NCBI RefSeq assembly: GCF_002899895.1 | Contig: NZ_PPEI02000002.1 | Coordinates: 868,001-932,000, forward strand | Direction: 5' to 3' | Length of the DNA: 64,000 nt | DNA from: Chryseobacterium oncorhynchi | GTDB lineage: Bacteria; Bacteroidota; Bacteroidia; Flavobacteriales; Weeksellaceae | In this document: piece by piece, positions 36,071 to 44,533 of the stretch | Layout of the letters: every line of letters starts with the position of its first letter | Position numbering within the stretch: the first letter of the stretch is position 1 | The notes under the pieces: model-generated | Told to the model about the DNA's origin: nothing | What the model saw: only the letters and a program-made list of their open reading frames with translations | The model's database searches: none | Made by a program: the position numbers and the translations under genes

Positions 36071-36487
36071 TCATACTTTTTTCCACTTCCAGGCATACCC
36101 TACTATCAAGATTGTTATCATGCATTCTACAGCGGCAAGGAAAACATAGAATAGATACCATTCTGAAAAGGATGAAATACCAATAAGCAGCATCACCACA
36201 GTAAAAAATATTCCGAAAACTATATTGAGAATCCTATTGATAGCAGGTTTCAAAATAAGGGAAAGAAATACCATGACAGCCGGTATCGCTAAAACGACTG
36301 CAGCCATCAGTAAATTCAGTGGAGAATTCAATAAATTATGACCATCTACAAGGCCCTGGGCTTTTCCTGGGGTATACAGCTCAAAGTAATCGCCATATAA
36401 GTAACATAGCGTAACAGAGGTCCAAAGCCCAGCAAGTATAATCTTGATATTTACCTGGATGTCTTCAAATTGGGTAGATTTGTTCAT
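36071..36487 (-). CDS. Small four-helix membrane protein (DUF6326-like)
   Basis: A 138-aa integral membrane protein with four hydrophobic segments (about residues 15-30, 56-78, 84-106 and 110-132). The sequence resembles the DUF6326 family, whose role is unknown; I am not certain of this. It lies 7 bp downstream of the DUF4386 gene and 72 bp before the LytTR regulator, inside the interval between kinase and regulator genes, so all may share a transcript. Confidence 0.7.
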   Translation of the reverse strand: MNKSTQFEDIQVNIKIILAGLWTSVTLCYLYGDYFELYTPGKAQGLVDGHNLLNSPLNLLMAAVVLAIPAVMVFLSLILKPAINRILNIVFGIFFTVVMLLIGISSFSEWYLFYVFLAAVECMITILIVGYAWKWKKV

Positions 36488-36494
36488 GGTTACA

Positions 36495-37202
36495 TTAATT
36501 TTGATGAATAGTATTAACAGGTTTACTTCTCACACCTATAATCAGCAGCCATAGGCATATTCCTATTTCTCCTATTGATGCAGGTAATGTTATATAGCTT
36601 GATAGTGCATAGCTGGAAAATTCAGGAATCGTTATTCTTCCAAAAACATTGATAACATATCCCAAGCAGCCCAACATTAAAAAGACTCCCAAAACCTTTG
36701 GTAAAAAGTTTGACTTGTACACCAGATAGCCAAAGGGATAAAGCCAAAGTCCCCAGAAAATCTGAACAATCAGAATTCCATTATTGTAATTTTTCAACAA
36801 AAGCATGACTTGTGCTTGTAATTCTTCTGTTTTATAGATTTTTAGATAATCTGCGGCATCTATAATCGTAAGCACTGAGAGTTTACTTTGAAGATTAATA
36901 AAAGAAATGGGCACACTGATAAGCGCCAAAATAACCATTAGTTTAGCATAGGTTCCGTTAACATTTTTCAAGAGCTTATACAAAACCAAAGGGAGCAAAG
37001 TAAAAGCCGTATAGCAAAGTATACTGCTCGCAATACTTAAACTGAATAAATATCGTGAAGAAGAAATATTATTAAAAGTCAGTTTGGGATTTTCCCATTC
37101 AATCAGCTTTGAAGGTACATACATCAAACTGAAAAGCCCAGTTATGACAACGACAAAATAAATAAAACCTGCCCATCTTGCTATTTTAGTATTAGAATCC
37201 AT
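36495..37202 (-). CDS. DUF4386 family membrane protein
   Basis: A 235-aa membrane protein with about six transmembrane helices. The opening ARWAGFIYFVVVITGLFSLMY, a WGLWLYPFGYLVYKS segment in the fifth helix region, and LGVFLMLGCLGYV are typical of DUF4386, a family often found with regulators or DUF6326-like proteins in Bacteroidota and Firmicutes. Its function is unknown. The next gene follows after 7 bp, an operon pair with the DUF6326-like gene. Confidence 0.82.
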   Translation of the reverse strand: MDSNTKIARWAGFIYFVVVITGLFSLMYVPSKLIEWENPKLTFNNISSSRYLFSLSIASSILCYTAFTLLPLVLYKLLKNVNGTYAKLMVILALISVPISFINLQSKLSVLTIIDAADYLKIYKTEELQAQVMLLLKNYNNGILIVQIFWGLWLYPFGYLVYKSNFLPKVLGVFLMLGCLGYVINVFGRITIPEFSSYALSSYITLPASIGEIGICLWLLIIGVRSKPVNTIHQN

Positions 37203-37330
37203 CTGATTAGTTTTTACCTAATAAGACGTTTTTATATAAATTTCGTTACAAAAAACTCAATTAAATAATAAAAACTCAAAACACAAGCAAAAATACCAAC
37301 ACTTTGATAAGCACTATTACTATGAAAAAT

Positions 37331-38056
37331 TTAGTGATAATAACTGCTTTTGAATTTCAGCGTTTTATAGAAAGTTTTTGATGTTTCCTTACTTTCACAT
37401 TCTCCTTTTACGTCCTTATTTATTGTAGTAACAGAAATCGTTTTTATTTTAAGGTCTGTGAAATTATTGGTTTTGGATTGCTCTAGTATAATATAGGAGT
37501 GATTATCTTTAAACTCTCCATTGCATCGCATATCCCATTCTCCGTGGTACTGATCCATAGTAAACTGATCCATAACTTTCTTAAAAGTTTTACCTTCCGG
37601 ATAATACATAGACATTGTACTTAGCTCATAAGGATTAGGTCTGCTGCTTCCTACAAAATCAGCTTTCACCCCAAAAGCGCGGATATTTGTCCCAATAGTA
37701 TATAATCCGGTATCAATTGTAAAACTTCTTAAACTAATGGCATCAGAATTTATATCTGTTGGATCTAGATATTTATTCTTTATAGTTCCATTAGCATCTG
37801 TAATTAAAATATAATTCCGGACTGTGAACACGTAATCATTATTTTCCTGTTCTATTACAACAGGAATAACTGCAATATAGGAATCTTCTGTATTGGGCAT
37901 TTTCTTTTCAGTACAGAGCTCTTCTTTGGTTTTTGTCTTATCTAATTTTAAACTTTTCAGAATATTATTCAACCGAATACTATCGAAATCCTGTCCGGAT
38001 AAAATACCGGAGAATAAACAAACCATTAGTTTTATCAGGAATATATTCTTTTTCAT
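37331..38056 (-). CDS. Secreted hypothetical protein co-operonic with the LytS-type kinase
   Basis: I do not recognise this 241-aa protein. It starts with a signal peptide (residues 1-21, ending LSGQ) and has a mostly beta-rich, polar mature part of about 220 residues, with Cys residues near residues 46, 178 and 220 that could form disulfides. It starts 9 bp after the kinase stop, so the two are co-translated. It may be a periplasmic partner or target of the kinase, but that is speculation. Confidence 0.7.
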   Translation of the reverse strand: MKKNIFLIKLMVCLFSGILSGQDFDSIRLNNILKSLKLDKTKTKEELCTEKKMPNTEDSYIAVIPVVIEQENNDYVFTVRNYILITDANGTIKNKYLDPTDINSDAISLRSFTIDTGLYTIGTNIRAFGVKADFVGSSRPNPYELSTMSMYYPEGKTFKKVMDQFTMDQYHGEWDMRCNGEFKDNHSYIILEQSKTNNFTDLKIKTISVTTINKDVKGECESKETSKTFYKTLKFKSSYYH

Positions 38057-38065
38057 CTTACCGTT

Positions 38066-39847
38066 TTATATCAGATTAATTTGAATGGTAACCACTACTC
38101 CGCTATTATTTTCTTTATCTTTTACAGAGCAGGTAATATTTTTTTTATAGAGATCATTCAAAAGTTGGATTCTTTCCAGCGTATTTTTCATCCCTCTGCC
38201 CTCTCTTGTCTTTTGATGTTGGGTTTTCTGTTTTTTGCTTTCTTCAATTCCTATTCCGTTGTCATCAATAATAATTTTCAGATATTGATTACTTTTTTCA
38301 AAGCTGAGCTTTAACAAACCTTTTTCCGTTCTGTACCGAAGTCCATGCCAGATAGCATTTTCGAGAAACGGCTGTACGAGCATTCCGGGAACCTGCAGGC
38401 TGTGCATATTTAAGCTTTCGTCTACATCTATTTCATAATCAAACTTATCTGTAAAACGTGTTTTTTCCAGAGCCAGATAATTTTGCAGAAGATCCAGTTC
38501 TTGTTGAAAAGGGATAAAATCATCCGTAGAATTTTCCATCACCCCGCGCATCAGCTTAGAGAATTTTGTCAGATATTGGTTGGCCTCTAATTCATTATTG
38601 GTTGCTATGAAATGATTGACACTATTCAAACTGTTGAAGATAAAATGCGGGTTCATTTCCCGTCGAAGCGACTGTAGCGCAATTTTTTTATTCTTAGTCT
38701 GAACTTTTTTAAGTGTTCTGAAAATAAAAATAACCAAACCTGTCAATAAGATCAAAGCTCCAATTAAACCATAATTGAAGACATTTTTCTTACGAATCAA
38801 TTCGTCTTTCAGTTCTTTTTCCTTTTCCAGTTGTGAAATTCTCTGCTCTGTATCTTCCAGAATCTTATTATCTACAAGGCTTCTGTCTTTCGAAACCAGA
38901 TTCGGAAGTTTTCCCAGAAAATCTCTGTACAATTGAACAGAAGCATCTGTATTTCCTGAAATGGCATAAAGACTGTCCAGTCTTTTCACACTCTTCTGGG
39001 CTTCAAGTGTATGTCCTTTATCTAACGCAATTCCGTAGGCATTTTTCAATAAATCTACCGCTTCTTTTGGATCATTTTTCTTAATATAAATATCCGCCAG
39101 TTCTTGAATTTGATTAACCTTTTCCTGTGAATTTTCTTTTACAAAGTCTTCTTTCAGGACTTTCTTTTTGGCTTCAATCGCTTTGTCAAAATTTTTATTT
39201 TCAACATAAAGGTCAGTCAATTTTTGATTGATAGCTAAGGCCTGTTGTGGCGCTCCTCTTTTTGAAATTTTATAGGCGTTATTCAGATTTTCTTCTGCCT
39301 TATTGATATCTTTCTGCTGTAAATTGATCTCGGCCAACTGACTGTAACCCTCTGCTACGCTAGCCTGCTCATTTTCTTTTTTACTGATATTAATATTATC
39401 CTGAATAGCTTCTACTCTAAGTTCCGGTTTCGGGGAAGAAAGCCTTGCCACATCATTAGAATTTACAGCCTTGCTTTTTTCACTGTAATTCATCTGTGCC
39501 GCCATGCTGTAATTGCTGAGGGCAGGTGTTATTTTATTCTGTTTTTCCTGTGACTGAGCTAGTTTTCTGGTAACAGATTCCAGGTTTTTCTTATCATTAA
39601 GCTTTTGAAAAAGAGTTTTAGCCTTGGTTAAATATTCTTCACTTTTAGCATAGTTTCCCTGATTATAGTAATCACCCGCCATTCCTACATACGTATCGGC
39701 AATGGCCTTATCATCATTTTTATCCACCGCTTTCTTTAGCTTTGCAGCAGACTTCAACACTTGTGACACCTTTGTAGAATCCTGTGCAGAAAGGAAATTC
39801 CCCACAGCAAGCATTGAAATAAACAATATTTTAAAAACTAATTTCAC
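38066..39847 (-). CDS. LytS/YehU-type sensor histidine kinase with periplasmic TPR sensor
   Basis: A 593-aa kinase. A signal peptide (residues 1-21) is followed by a periplasmic region of TPR repeats (about 45-345), one membrane helix (357-378), and a His_kinase domain of the LytS type with MNPHFIFNSLNS (phospho-His about residue 401). A HATPase follows, with IIIDDNGIGI and GRGMKNTLERIQLL as N and G boxes. Kinases of this class usually pair with LytTR regulators. The nearest one is at 35264-35998 on the same strand, beyond three small genes. Direct repeats at 39906-39933 lie 59 bp upstream of the start. Confidence 0.92.
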   Translation of the reverse strand: MKLVFKILFISMLAVGNFLSAQDSTKVSQVLKSAAKLKKAVDKNDDKAIADTYVGMAGDYYNQGNYAKSEEYLTKAKTLFQKLNDKKNLESVTRKLAQSQEKQNKITPALSNYSMAAQMNYSEKSKAVNSNDVARLSSPKPELRVEAIQDNINISKKENEQASVAEGYSQLAEINLQQKDINKAEENLNNAYKISKRGAPQQALAINQKLTDLYVENKNFDKAIEAKKKVLKEDFVKENSQEKVNQIQELADIYIKKNDPKEAVDLLKNAYGIALDKGHTLEAQKSVKRLDSLYAISGNTDASVQLYRDFLGKLPNLVSKDRSLVDNKILEDTEQRISQLEKEKELKDELIRKKNVFNYGLIGALILLTGLVIFIFRTLKKVQTKNKKIALQSLRREMNPHFIFNSLNSVNHFIATNNELEANQYLTKFSKLMRGVMENSTDDFIPFQQELDLLQNYLALEKTRFTDKFDYEIDVDESLNMHSLQVPGMLVQPFLENAIWHGLRYRTEKGLLKLSFEKSNQYLKIIIDDNGIGIEESKKQKTQHQKTREGRGMKNTLERIQLLNDLYKKNITCSVKDKENNSGVVVTIQINLI

Positions 39848-39905
39848 AGACTTTGAATCTTTACTGCAAAGTAACTAAAACTTTATCTATCGTCTCCCAT
39901 TCCTT

Positions 39906-39933
39906 ACCAAGTCAAAACCTCACTTCACCAAGT
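39906..39933 (+). promoter_or_regulatory. Direct-repeat site A (ACCAAGT-N14-ACCAAGT)
   Basis: ACCAAGT occurs at 39906-39912 and again at 39927-39933, exactly 21 bp apart (two helical turns). It lies 59 bp upstream of the kinase start but is oriented like the two sites that precede + strand genes. It could regulate either direction. Confidence 0.6.
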
Positions 39934-40008
39934 CCCTTAGTAAAACACTAACAATCATTATTTTAAAACCAATACACCTTATTATATATCTTATTATTTA
40001 CATTAAAG

Positions 40009-40104
40009 ATGAGCCTCCTTATACTTAAAGCAAAGCTTACTTTCATATCCCTACTTTTTACATTTTTAAATATGATACTCTTTTCACAACAACTCACCAA
40101 GTGA
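40009..40104 (+). CDS. Candidate 31-codon ORF resembling a bare signal peptide
   Basis: ATG at 40009 opens a 31-aa frame (MSLLILKAKL, a hydrophobic core, then LFSQQLTK) whose stop TGA overlaps the start of direct-repeat site B. The hydrophobic profile and the FSQQ end look like a flavobacterial signal peptide with no mature protein. It could be a leader peptide, a microprotein or the remnant of a decayed gene. No start signal is certain. Confidence 0.3.
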   Translation: MSLLILKAKLTFISLLFTFLNMILFSQQLTK

Positions 40105-40158
40105 AAGCTTCATTTCACCAAGTCTCCCGATTTACAGTTTCAGATCTGGCTAATTTTA
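40096..40158 (+). promoter_or_regulatory. Direct-repeat site B and promoter of the SIMPL gene
   Basis: ACCAAGT at 40096-40102 and 40117-40123 (21-bp period) is followed by 27 bp and then TAATTTTA at 40151-40158, a -7-like element. No TTTG is found at -33, as expected if an activator bound to the repeats replaces it. The start codon lies 31 bp after the element. Confidence 0.65.
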
Positions 40159-40189
40159 CATCAGAATTTAAACTTAAAAACAGGAAATT

Positions 40190-40864
40190 ATGAAATTGAA
40201 ACATTTTTTATTAATCGGAATTTTAACGCTGGGAAGTTTTGTAAACGCTCAGGAAGTAAAGAAAAATGCAATCGAGGTAACAGGTGTTGCCGAAATGGAA
40301 GTAGAACCGGATGAAATTATCTTCAGTATCGGAATAAAAGCAGATAACAAAAATGATCTGGCAGACAATGAAAAGAAGATGTTTGATATTTTAAAGAGTG
40401 CCGGCGTAAAAAACGAGGATATCAAATTCAAGTCGATGTATCAGAATATCTATTCAAAAACAGCAAAGTTTTCCAAGAACTATCAGTTTAAGGCGAATAC
40501 AAAATCAAACATTAGCAAGATTTTTGAAGACCTGAACCAAAAATGGGTAAGCAGCCTGAACATTTCAGAGGTAAAGAATACCAAGATTGCTGACTTCAGA
40601 AAAGCAGTAAAGATTAACGCCTTAAAAGCCGCTAAGGAAAAAGCCGATTATCTATTGGAAAGTATGGGTAAAAAGACTGGCAACGCCATTGAGATTGTAG
40701 AAATAGAAGATTACACTAGTGACATGGTAATGCCTGTTGCCTATAAAGGCAGAATGAGCAGTGTACAGATGGAAATGGCCGATGCTTCTGCTGATATTTC
40801 CTTTGACAATATAGAAAATATCAAACTGAAATACAGTATCAAAACGAGATACGAAATCCTTTAA
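40190..40864 (+). CDS. SIMPL-domain (DUF541) periplasmic protein
   Basis: A 224-aa exported protein. The signal peptide (residues 1-20, ending VNAQ) is followed by the DUF541/SIMPL domain: IEVTGVAEMEVEPDEIIFSIGI at the start, then a helix and the beta-strands ending in LKYSIKTRYEI. SIMPL proteins are periplasmic or outer-membrane associated with poorly known roles; some relatives affect oxidative-stress tolerance. It has direct-repeat site B in its promoter and is followed by a terminator and then by the DUF4139 gene, which has an equivalent promoter. Confidence 0.88.
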   Translation: MKLKHFLLIGILTLGSFVNAQEVKKNAIEVTGVAEMEVEPDEIIFSIGIKADNKNDLADNEKKMFDILKSAGVKNEDIKFKSMYQNIYSKTAKFSKNYQFKANTKSNISKIFEDLNQKWVSSLNISEVKNTKIADFRKAVKINALKAAKEKADYLLESMGKKTGNAIEIVEIEDYTSDMVMPVAYKGRMSSVQMEMADASADISFDNIENIKLKYSIKTRYEIL

Positions 40865-40883
40865 AATAACAGATTTAAGAAAG

Positions 40884-40912
40884 CAGCTCCTTTTGGGGCT
40901 GTTTTTTTTTAT
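40884..40912 (+). terminator. Terminator of the SIMPL gene
   Basis: The hairpin CAGCtCC-tttt-GGgGCTG, one G-U pair, is followed by nine T's. Confidence 0.8.
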
Positions 40913-40927
40913 GTCATTATCGGGTTC

Positions 40928-40990
40928 ACCAAGTGAAAGCTTCACTTCACCAAGTTTCCCCATTTTCAGGGCTAAATACGGGTAATTTTA
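40928..40990 (+). promoter_or_regulatory. Direct-repeat site C and promoter of the DUF4139 gene
   Basis: ACCAAGT at 40928-40934 and 40949-40955 (21-bp period) is followed by 27 bp and TAATTTTA at 40983-40990. Spacing and the -7-like element are identical to those of site B, although the flanking DNA differs in part. Confidence 0.65.
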
Positions 40991-41014
40991 CTTCATAATT
41001 TAAAATAATAAACG

Positions 41015-42616
41015 ATGAAACGCTATTTTTTAATACTCATGACATTTTCGGTTGCTTTCCTAAAGGCACAGGAAATAAAAAAGGAAATTGATGTAAAACA
41101 GGCTACAGTATTTCTTCAGGGAGCCAAAGTCTTTGGAAGTACCAATGTAAGTCTTCAGAAAGGCCGAAATATGGTAAGAATTGTAAACCTTCCCAATGAC
41201 CTGGATGAAAACACCTATAAAATTAATCTTGAAAAAAACACCACTCTTCTTTCAATTACCCCTCAAAATAATTTTTTGAAAAATGATGAATTATCTGATG
41301 GTGAAAAGAAGCTTGATGATGAAAGAAAAAAGCTTCAAAGACAAGTAAACCTATTGAATATTCAGGTTAAAAACCTTACCGGGGAGCAGAATATCATTAA
41401 TGATAATTTAAAAGTATCTACCAATGATAAATCTACACCGCAGGAGCAGCTCATTAAGCTTACGGAATTCTACAGAAAGAGAATGCTGGAAATTGATAAT
41501 CAGGTCTTTTTACTGAATGAACAGAAGTTTGTTCTGGATGAAAGTATTGCAAAGCTCAACAAGCAATCTACTGAGGAACAAACTCATAAAAATACCAACA
41601 GAAAAGAACTTTTGCTTGAAATTCTTGCAGATAATGACACCAGTCTGAATCTTGGGGTAAGCTATATTGTTTCTGATGCAGGCTGGGTACCATCCTATGA
41701 TCTACGCGCTGAGTCTGTAAAGAAGCCTCTCGAAATGGTTTACAAAGGGAAAATCTACCAGAAAACCGGACAGGACTGGAAAAATATAAAATTGTTTGTA
41801 TCTACTTACAGACCATCCTACAACCAGGACAGACCTATCCTTTCTCCGCTCTATGTTGCAGAATATACAGGTCACAATCCAATGCAGGAGATTTCTGGCT
41901 ACCAGTTAAAAAACAAAGCAGCAGCAGTAAATGCCTATCAAATGAGAGAGGATGCCGTAGCAAAGCCAAGTCAGGTTCCTATAGCTTCTGTTTCTGATAA
42001 CCAGATGAATGTAATCTATGAACTGAATTACAATCAAACGATTCTAAGTCAGGAGAAAGAACAATATGTTATTTTGGATAAAAAACAAATTGATGCCACT
42101 TACAAATACCATACAGTTCCAAAGGTTAATAATCAGGTATTCCTTATGGCTTTTGTGAAAAACTGGCAGAACCTCAACCTTATCAACGGCGAGGCCAATA
42201 TTTACTTTGAAGATAATTATATCGGAAAAACCAATATTACCAGTAATTATGTGAAAGATGAGTTCCCAATCTCCCTTGGTGTAGATGAAAGAATAACGGT
42301 AAAAAGAATTAAGCTTGAAGATAAAACCTCTCAAAAGCTAATGAACTCTAATAAATGGGAAACTGAATCTTACCAGATAAGCATCCGAAACAACACCAAT
42401 GAAAGCATTGAACTGGAAGTTCTGGATCAGCTGCTAATTAGTGAAAACTCCAAGATTATGGTAAAAACAACAGATCTGGGTGGTGGAAGTCTTGATGAAA
42501 AAACAGGAAGTATTCTTTGGAACAAGAAGATCAGTTCCGGAGGTTCTGAAAAGATCAATTTCTCTTATGAAGTAAAGTATCCGAAAGAGATGCAGATACA
42601 ATATTACAGCAGATAA
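41015..42616 (+). CDS. DUF4139 domain-containing protein (mucoidy inhibitor MuiA-like)
   Basis: A 533-aa exported protein. The signal peptide (residues 1-18, ending LKAQ) leads into a DUF4140 N-terminal beta domain (ATVFLQGAKVFG, LPNDLDENTYKI) and a long coiled-coil (about residues 88-190). The DUF4139 domain follows (from about residue 205; YIVSDAGWVPSYDLRAES onward). Proteins of this family were linked to mucoidy in Pseudomonas (MuiA); their mechanism is unclear. It stands alone on the + strand with repeat site C before it and a terminator after it. Confidence 0.9.
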   Translation: MKRYFLILMTFSVAFLKAQEIKKEIDVKQATVFLQGAKVFGSTNVSLQKGRNMVRIVNLPNDLDENTYKINLEKNTTLLSITPQNNFLKNDELSDGEKKLDDERKKLQRQVNLLNIQVKNLTGEQNIINDNLKVSTNDKSTPQEQLIKLTEFYRKRMLEIDNQVFLLNEQKFVLDESIAKLNKQSTEEQTHKNTNRKELLLEILADNDTSLNLGVSYIVSDAGWVPSYDLRAESVKKPLEMVYKGKIYQKTGQDWKNIKLFVSTYRPSYNQDRPILSPLYVAEYTGHNPMQEISGYQLKNKAAAVNAYQMREDAVAKPSQVPIASVSDNQMNVIYELNYNQTILSQEKEQYVILDKKQIDATYKYHTVPKVNNQVFLMAFVKNWQNLNLINGEANIYFEDNYIGKTNITSNYVKDEFPISLGVDERITVKRIKLEDKTSQKLMNSNKWETESYQISIRNNTNESIELEVLDQLLISENSKIMVKTTDLGGGSLDEKTGSILWNKKISSGGSEKINFSYEVKYPKEMQIQYYSR

Positions 42617-42621
42617 TCTTT

Positions 42622-42655
42622 AAAGCGGTGGCTAAAATTTAGTCACCGCTTTTTA
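42622..42655 (+). terminator. Terminator of the DUF4139 gene
   Basis: The stem AAGCGGTGgCTA/TAGtCACCGCTT with a mismatch and a T run follows the stop by 5 bp. Confidence 0.85.
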
Positions 42656-42756
42656 TTTTGAAACTGTTTGCTTTTTAATAAAAACGCAAACCACAAAAGT
42701 CACAAAAGATTAAACACTTAAGCTATTTTAAGGGACAAGTTTTGCGTGTACAGAAA

Positions 42757-43962
42757 CTATCTCCCGAATTTAAAGTATCTGGACAGTGGATGTTTTTTAT
42801 TCTTTAAAAATGAAGAAACCATTTCCATACCCGCCAATGAAAAAGTAATTCCGTTTCCTCCAAAACCTAGTACGAAATAGGAATTCTTGAATTTTTCATG
42901 TTCACCAATATAAGGCAGTCCATCTTTAGTTTCACCAAAAGTTCCTGCCCACACAAAGTCGGGATAAAAATGATAATCTGGTTTTATTTTCTTAAGGTTT
43001 TTTAAAATCTCTTTTTTCTTTTTCTCCAATAGGGCATCACGCTTTTCAGCATCATAAAAATCTTCATCACCGCCGCCAATTAACAGCCGCCCGTCATCCG
43101 TTGTACGCATATAAATATAGGGGTCGTCTGTATTCCAAACCAATGTGTTATTGATATTTTTAAACTTGTCTTTATCCATTTCGGAAACAACAGCATAGGT
43201 ACTTTTTAAGTCTACAAAATTCTCTTTCAACAAGTTTTTGCTTTCATAACCAATGCAATAGATTATCTTTTTTGCCTTAATCTGAAATCCACTATCTACC
43301 GTGGCAAGGTTAAAACCTTTGTGATATTCCACATTTACCATTTCAGTTTTATCAAATATTTTCAAACCTTTCCTTACATTGTGCTTAAACAATTCATGAG
43401 CAAACTGGAACGCATCAATGCTGGCTCCCTGTCTGGATACTATTCCACCATAAGTATTTTCAAATTCAAAATTCTTCAGGATCTGTTCTGTATTTAGCCA
43501 CTTTACCTCAAAACCTGCATTTTTTCTGGCCTCATATTCTTTTTTCAACCATTCTACATCTTTCTTTTTTGAAGCAAAGTACAGGGACTTTTTACGCTTA
43601 AATCCGGCATTGGATCTTATTTGTACTGAAATTTTCTCAATATTATCAATAGCATCTGAGCAAGCTTTGTAACTTTCAACAGCACCTTTCTTTCCTATTT
43701 TCCCAATCAGCTCATAGAGAGGAACGTCTATTTCATACTGAAGCATTGAAGTAGTGGCAGAGGTGCTTCCGTTACAAAGTTCCCGTTTATCAATAAGAAT
43801 TGTTTCATAGCCATCCTCAATCATCTGATGAGCAATAAGGCTTCCGGTAATTCCGCCACCAATAATTAAGACATCACATTTTTCATCGGATTTTAAAGAA
43901 GGATAGGAAGCCATCAATCCATTTTTTAAAAGCCAAAAAGGTTCGTTTGATTTGAGATCCAT
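42757..43962 (-). CDS. FAD-dependent oxidoreductase (DAO family)
   Basis: A 401-aa flavoprotein of the D-amino-acid oxidase/glycine oxidase-like family. The N-terminal dinucleotide-binding motif DVLIIGGGITGSLIAHQM (about residues 25-42) precedes a DKRE motif (LIDKRELCNGST). The middle holds a substrate domain with MLQYEIDVPLYELI. The C-terminal GGNGITFSLAGMEMV segment completes the FAD site. The substrate is unknown; it could be an amino acid, a sarcosine-like amine or an iminoacid. It has no signal peptide, so it is cytoplasmic. It is divergent from the SpoIIAA-like gene. Confidence 0.88.
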   Translation of the reverse strand: MDLKSNEPFWLLKNGLMASYPSLKSDEKCDVLIIGGGITGSLIAHQMIEDGYETILIDKRELCNGSTSATTSMLQYEIDVPLYELIGKIGKKGAVESYKACSDAIDNIEKISVQIRSNAGFKRKKSLYFASKKKDVEWLKKEYEARKNAGFEVKWLNTEQILKNFEFENTYGGIVSRQGASIDAFQFAHELFKHNVRKGLKIFDKTEMVNVEYHKGFNLATVDSGFQIKAKKIIYCIGYESKNLLKENFVDLKSTYAVVSEMDKDKFKNINNTLVWNTDDPYIYMRTTDDGRLLIGGGDEDFYDAEKRDALLEKKKKEILKNLKKIKPDYHFYPDFVWAGTFGETKDGLPYIGEHEKFKNSYFVLGFGGNGITFSLAGMEMVSSFLKNKKHPLSRYFKFGR

Positions 43963-44077
43963 ATTAATATTTTACATTAAAAATAACAATATCTATACCT
44001 ATTTTAACAATTTATGTGGAAATTATGGTGTAGTTATTGTTACTTTATTAAGTTCCAACCACCATAAAATATTCACT

Positions 44078-44458
44078 ATGATAACAATTATTCCAGAAGC
44101 TCCGGAGAATGTTGCGGCATTCAGTGCAACCGGAGAAGTAACGAAAGAGGATTTTGAAAAACTGGTAATTCCGCGTGTGAAAGAGAAAGTAGACCAATTT
44201 GGTGAACTGAATTACTTACTGTATTTGGATACTGATCTGGATAAGTTTACCATGGGGGCATGGCTTGAAGATTTACTTTTAGGATTCAAAAACCTGGCAA
44301 AGTGGAATCGTGCAGCCATTGTTACAGACAAGCAAAGCGTTCAGAACTTTACAGATATCTTCAGTGTTCTGATGCCGGGAGAGTTTAAATCTTTCCCAAA
44401 AGAAAATTTATACAATGCGCTCTACTGGTGCAAAAACGGCAATGAAGTAGAGGTATAA
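44078..44458 (+). CDS. SpoIIAA-like (STAS/SEC14-type, DUF3478) protein
   Basis: A 126-aa single-domain protein. I chose the start at 44078 (MITIIPEAPENV); the reading upstream to 43952 overlaps the divergent oxidoreductase gene and looks untranslated. The sequence fits the SpoIIAA-like fold: NVAAFSATGEVTKEDFEK, LNYLLYLDTD, RAAIVTDKQSVQ and LMPGEFKSFP. Similar proteins are predicted lipid- or nucleotide-binding regulators, but no role has been shown to my knowledge. It ends at a bidirectional terminator shared with the MFS transporter gene. Confidence 0.82.
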   Translation: MITIIPEAPENVAAFSATGEVTKEDFEKLVIPRVKEKVDQFGELNYLLYLDTDLDKFTMGAWLEDLLLGFKNLAKWNRAAIVTDKQSVQNFTDIFSVLMPGEFKSFPKENLYNALYWCKNGNEVEV

Positions 44459-44468
44459 CCTATTAATA

Positions 44469-44511
44469 AAAAAAAGAGCCTGTTTCTATGTTGAAAACAG
44501 GCTCTTTTTTA
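44469..44511. terminator. Bidirectional terminator
   Basis: A 15-bp perfect stem AAAAAGAGCCTGTTT with its complement lies between the convergent SpoIIAA-like and MFS genes. Confidence 0.88.
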
Positions 44512-44533
44512 TTATAAGATTAAATTGATTTCT

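Larger units (their letters stand above)
39848..40189. other. Regulatory intergenic region between the LytS kinase and the SIMPL gene
   Basis: 342 bp containing two 21-bp-spaced direct repeats (39906-39933 and 40096-40123), a TAATTTTA promoter element (40151-40158), and a 31-codon ORF (40009-40104) that looks like an isolated signal peptide. Confidence 0.55.

Noticed and set aside
43952-44077. N-terminal extension of the SpoIIAA-like protein
   Set aside because: It overlaps the divergent FAD oxidoreductase start and has no homology-like features; the domain starts at the ATG at 44078.
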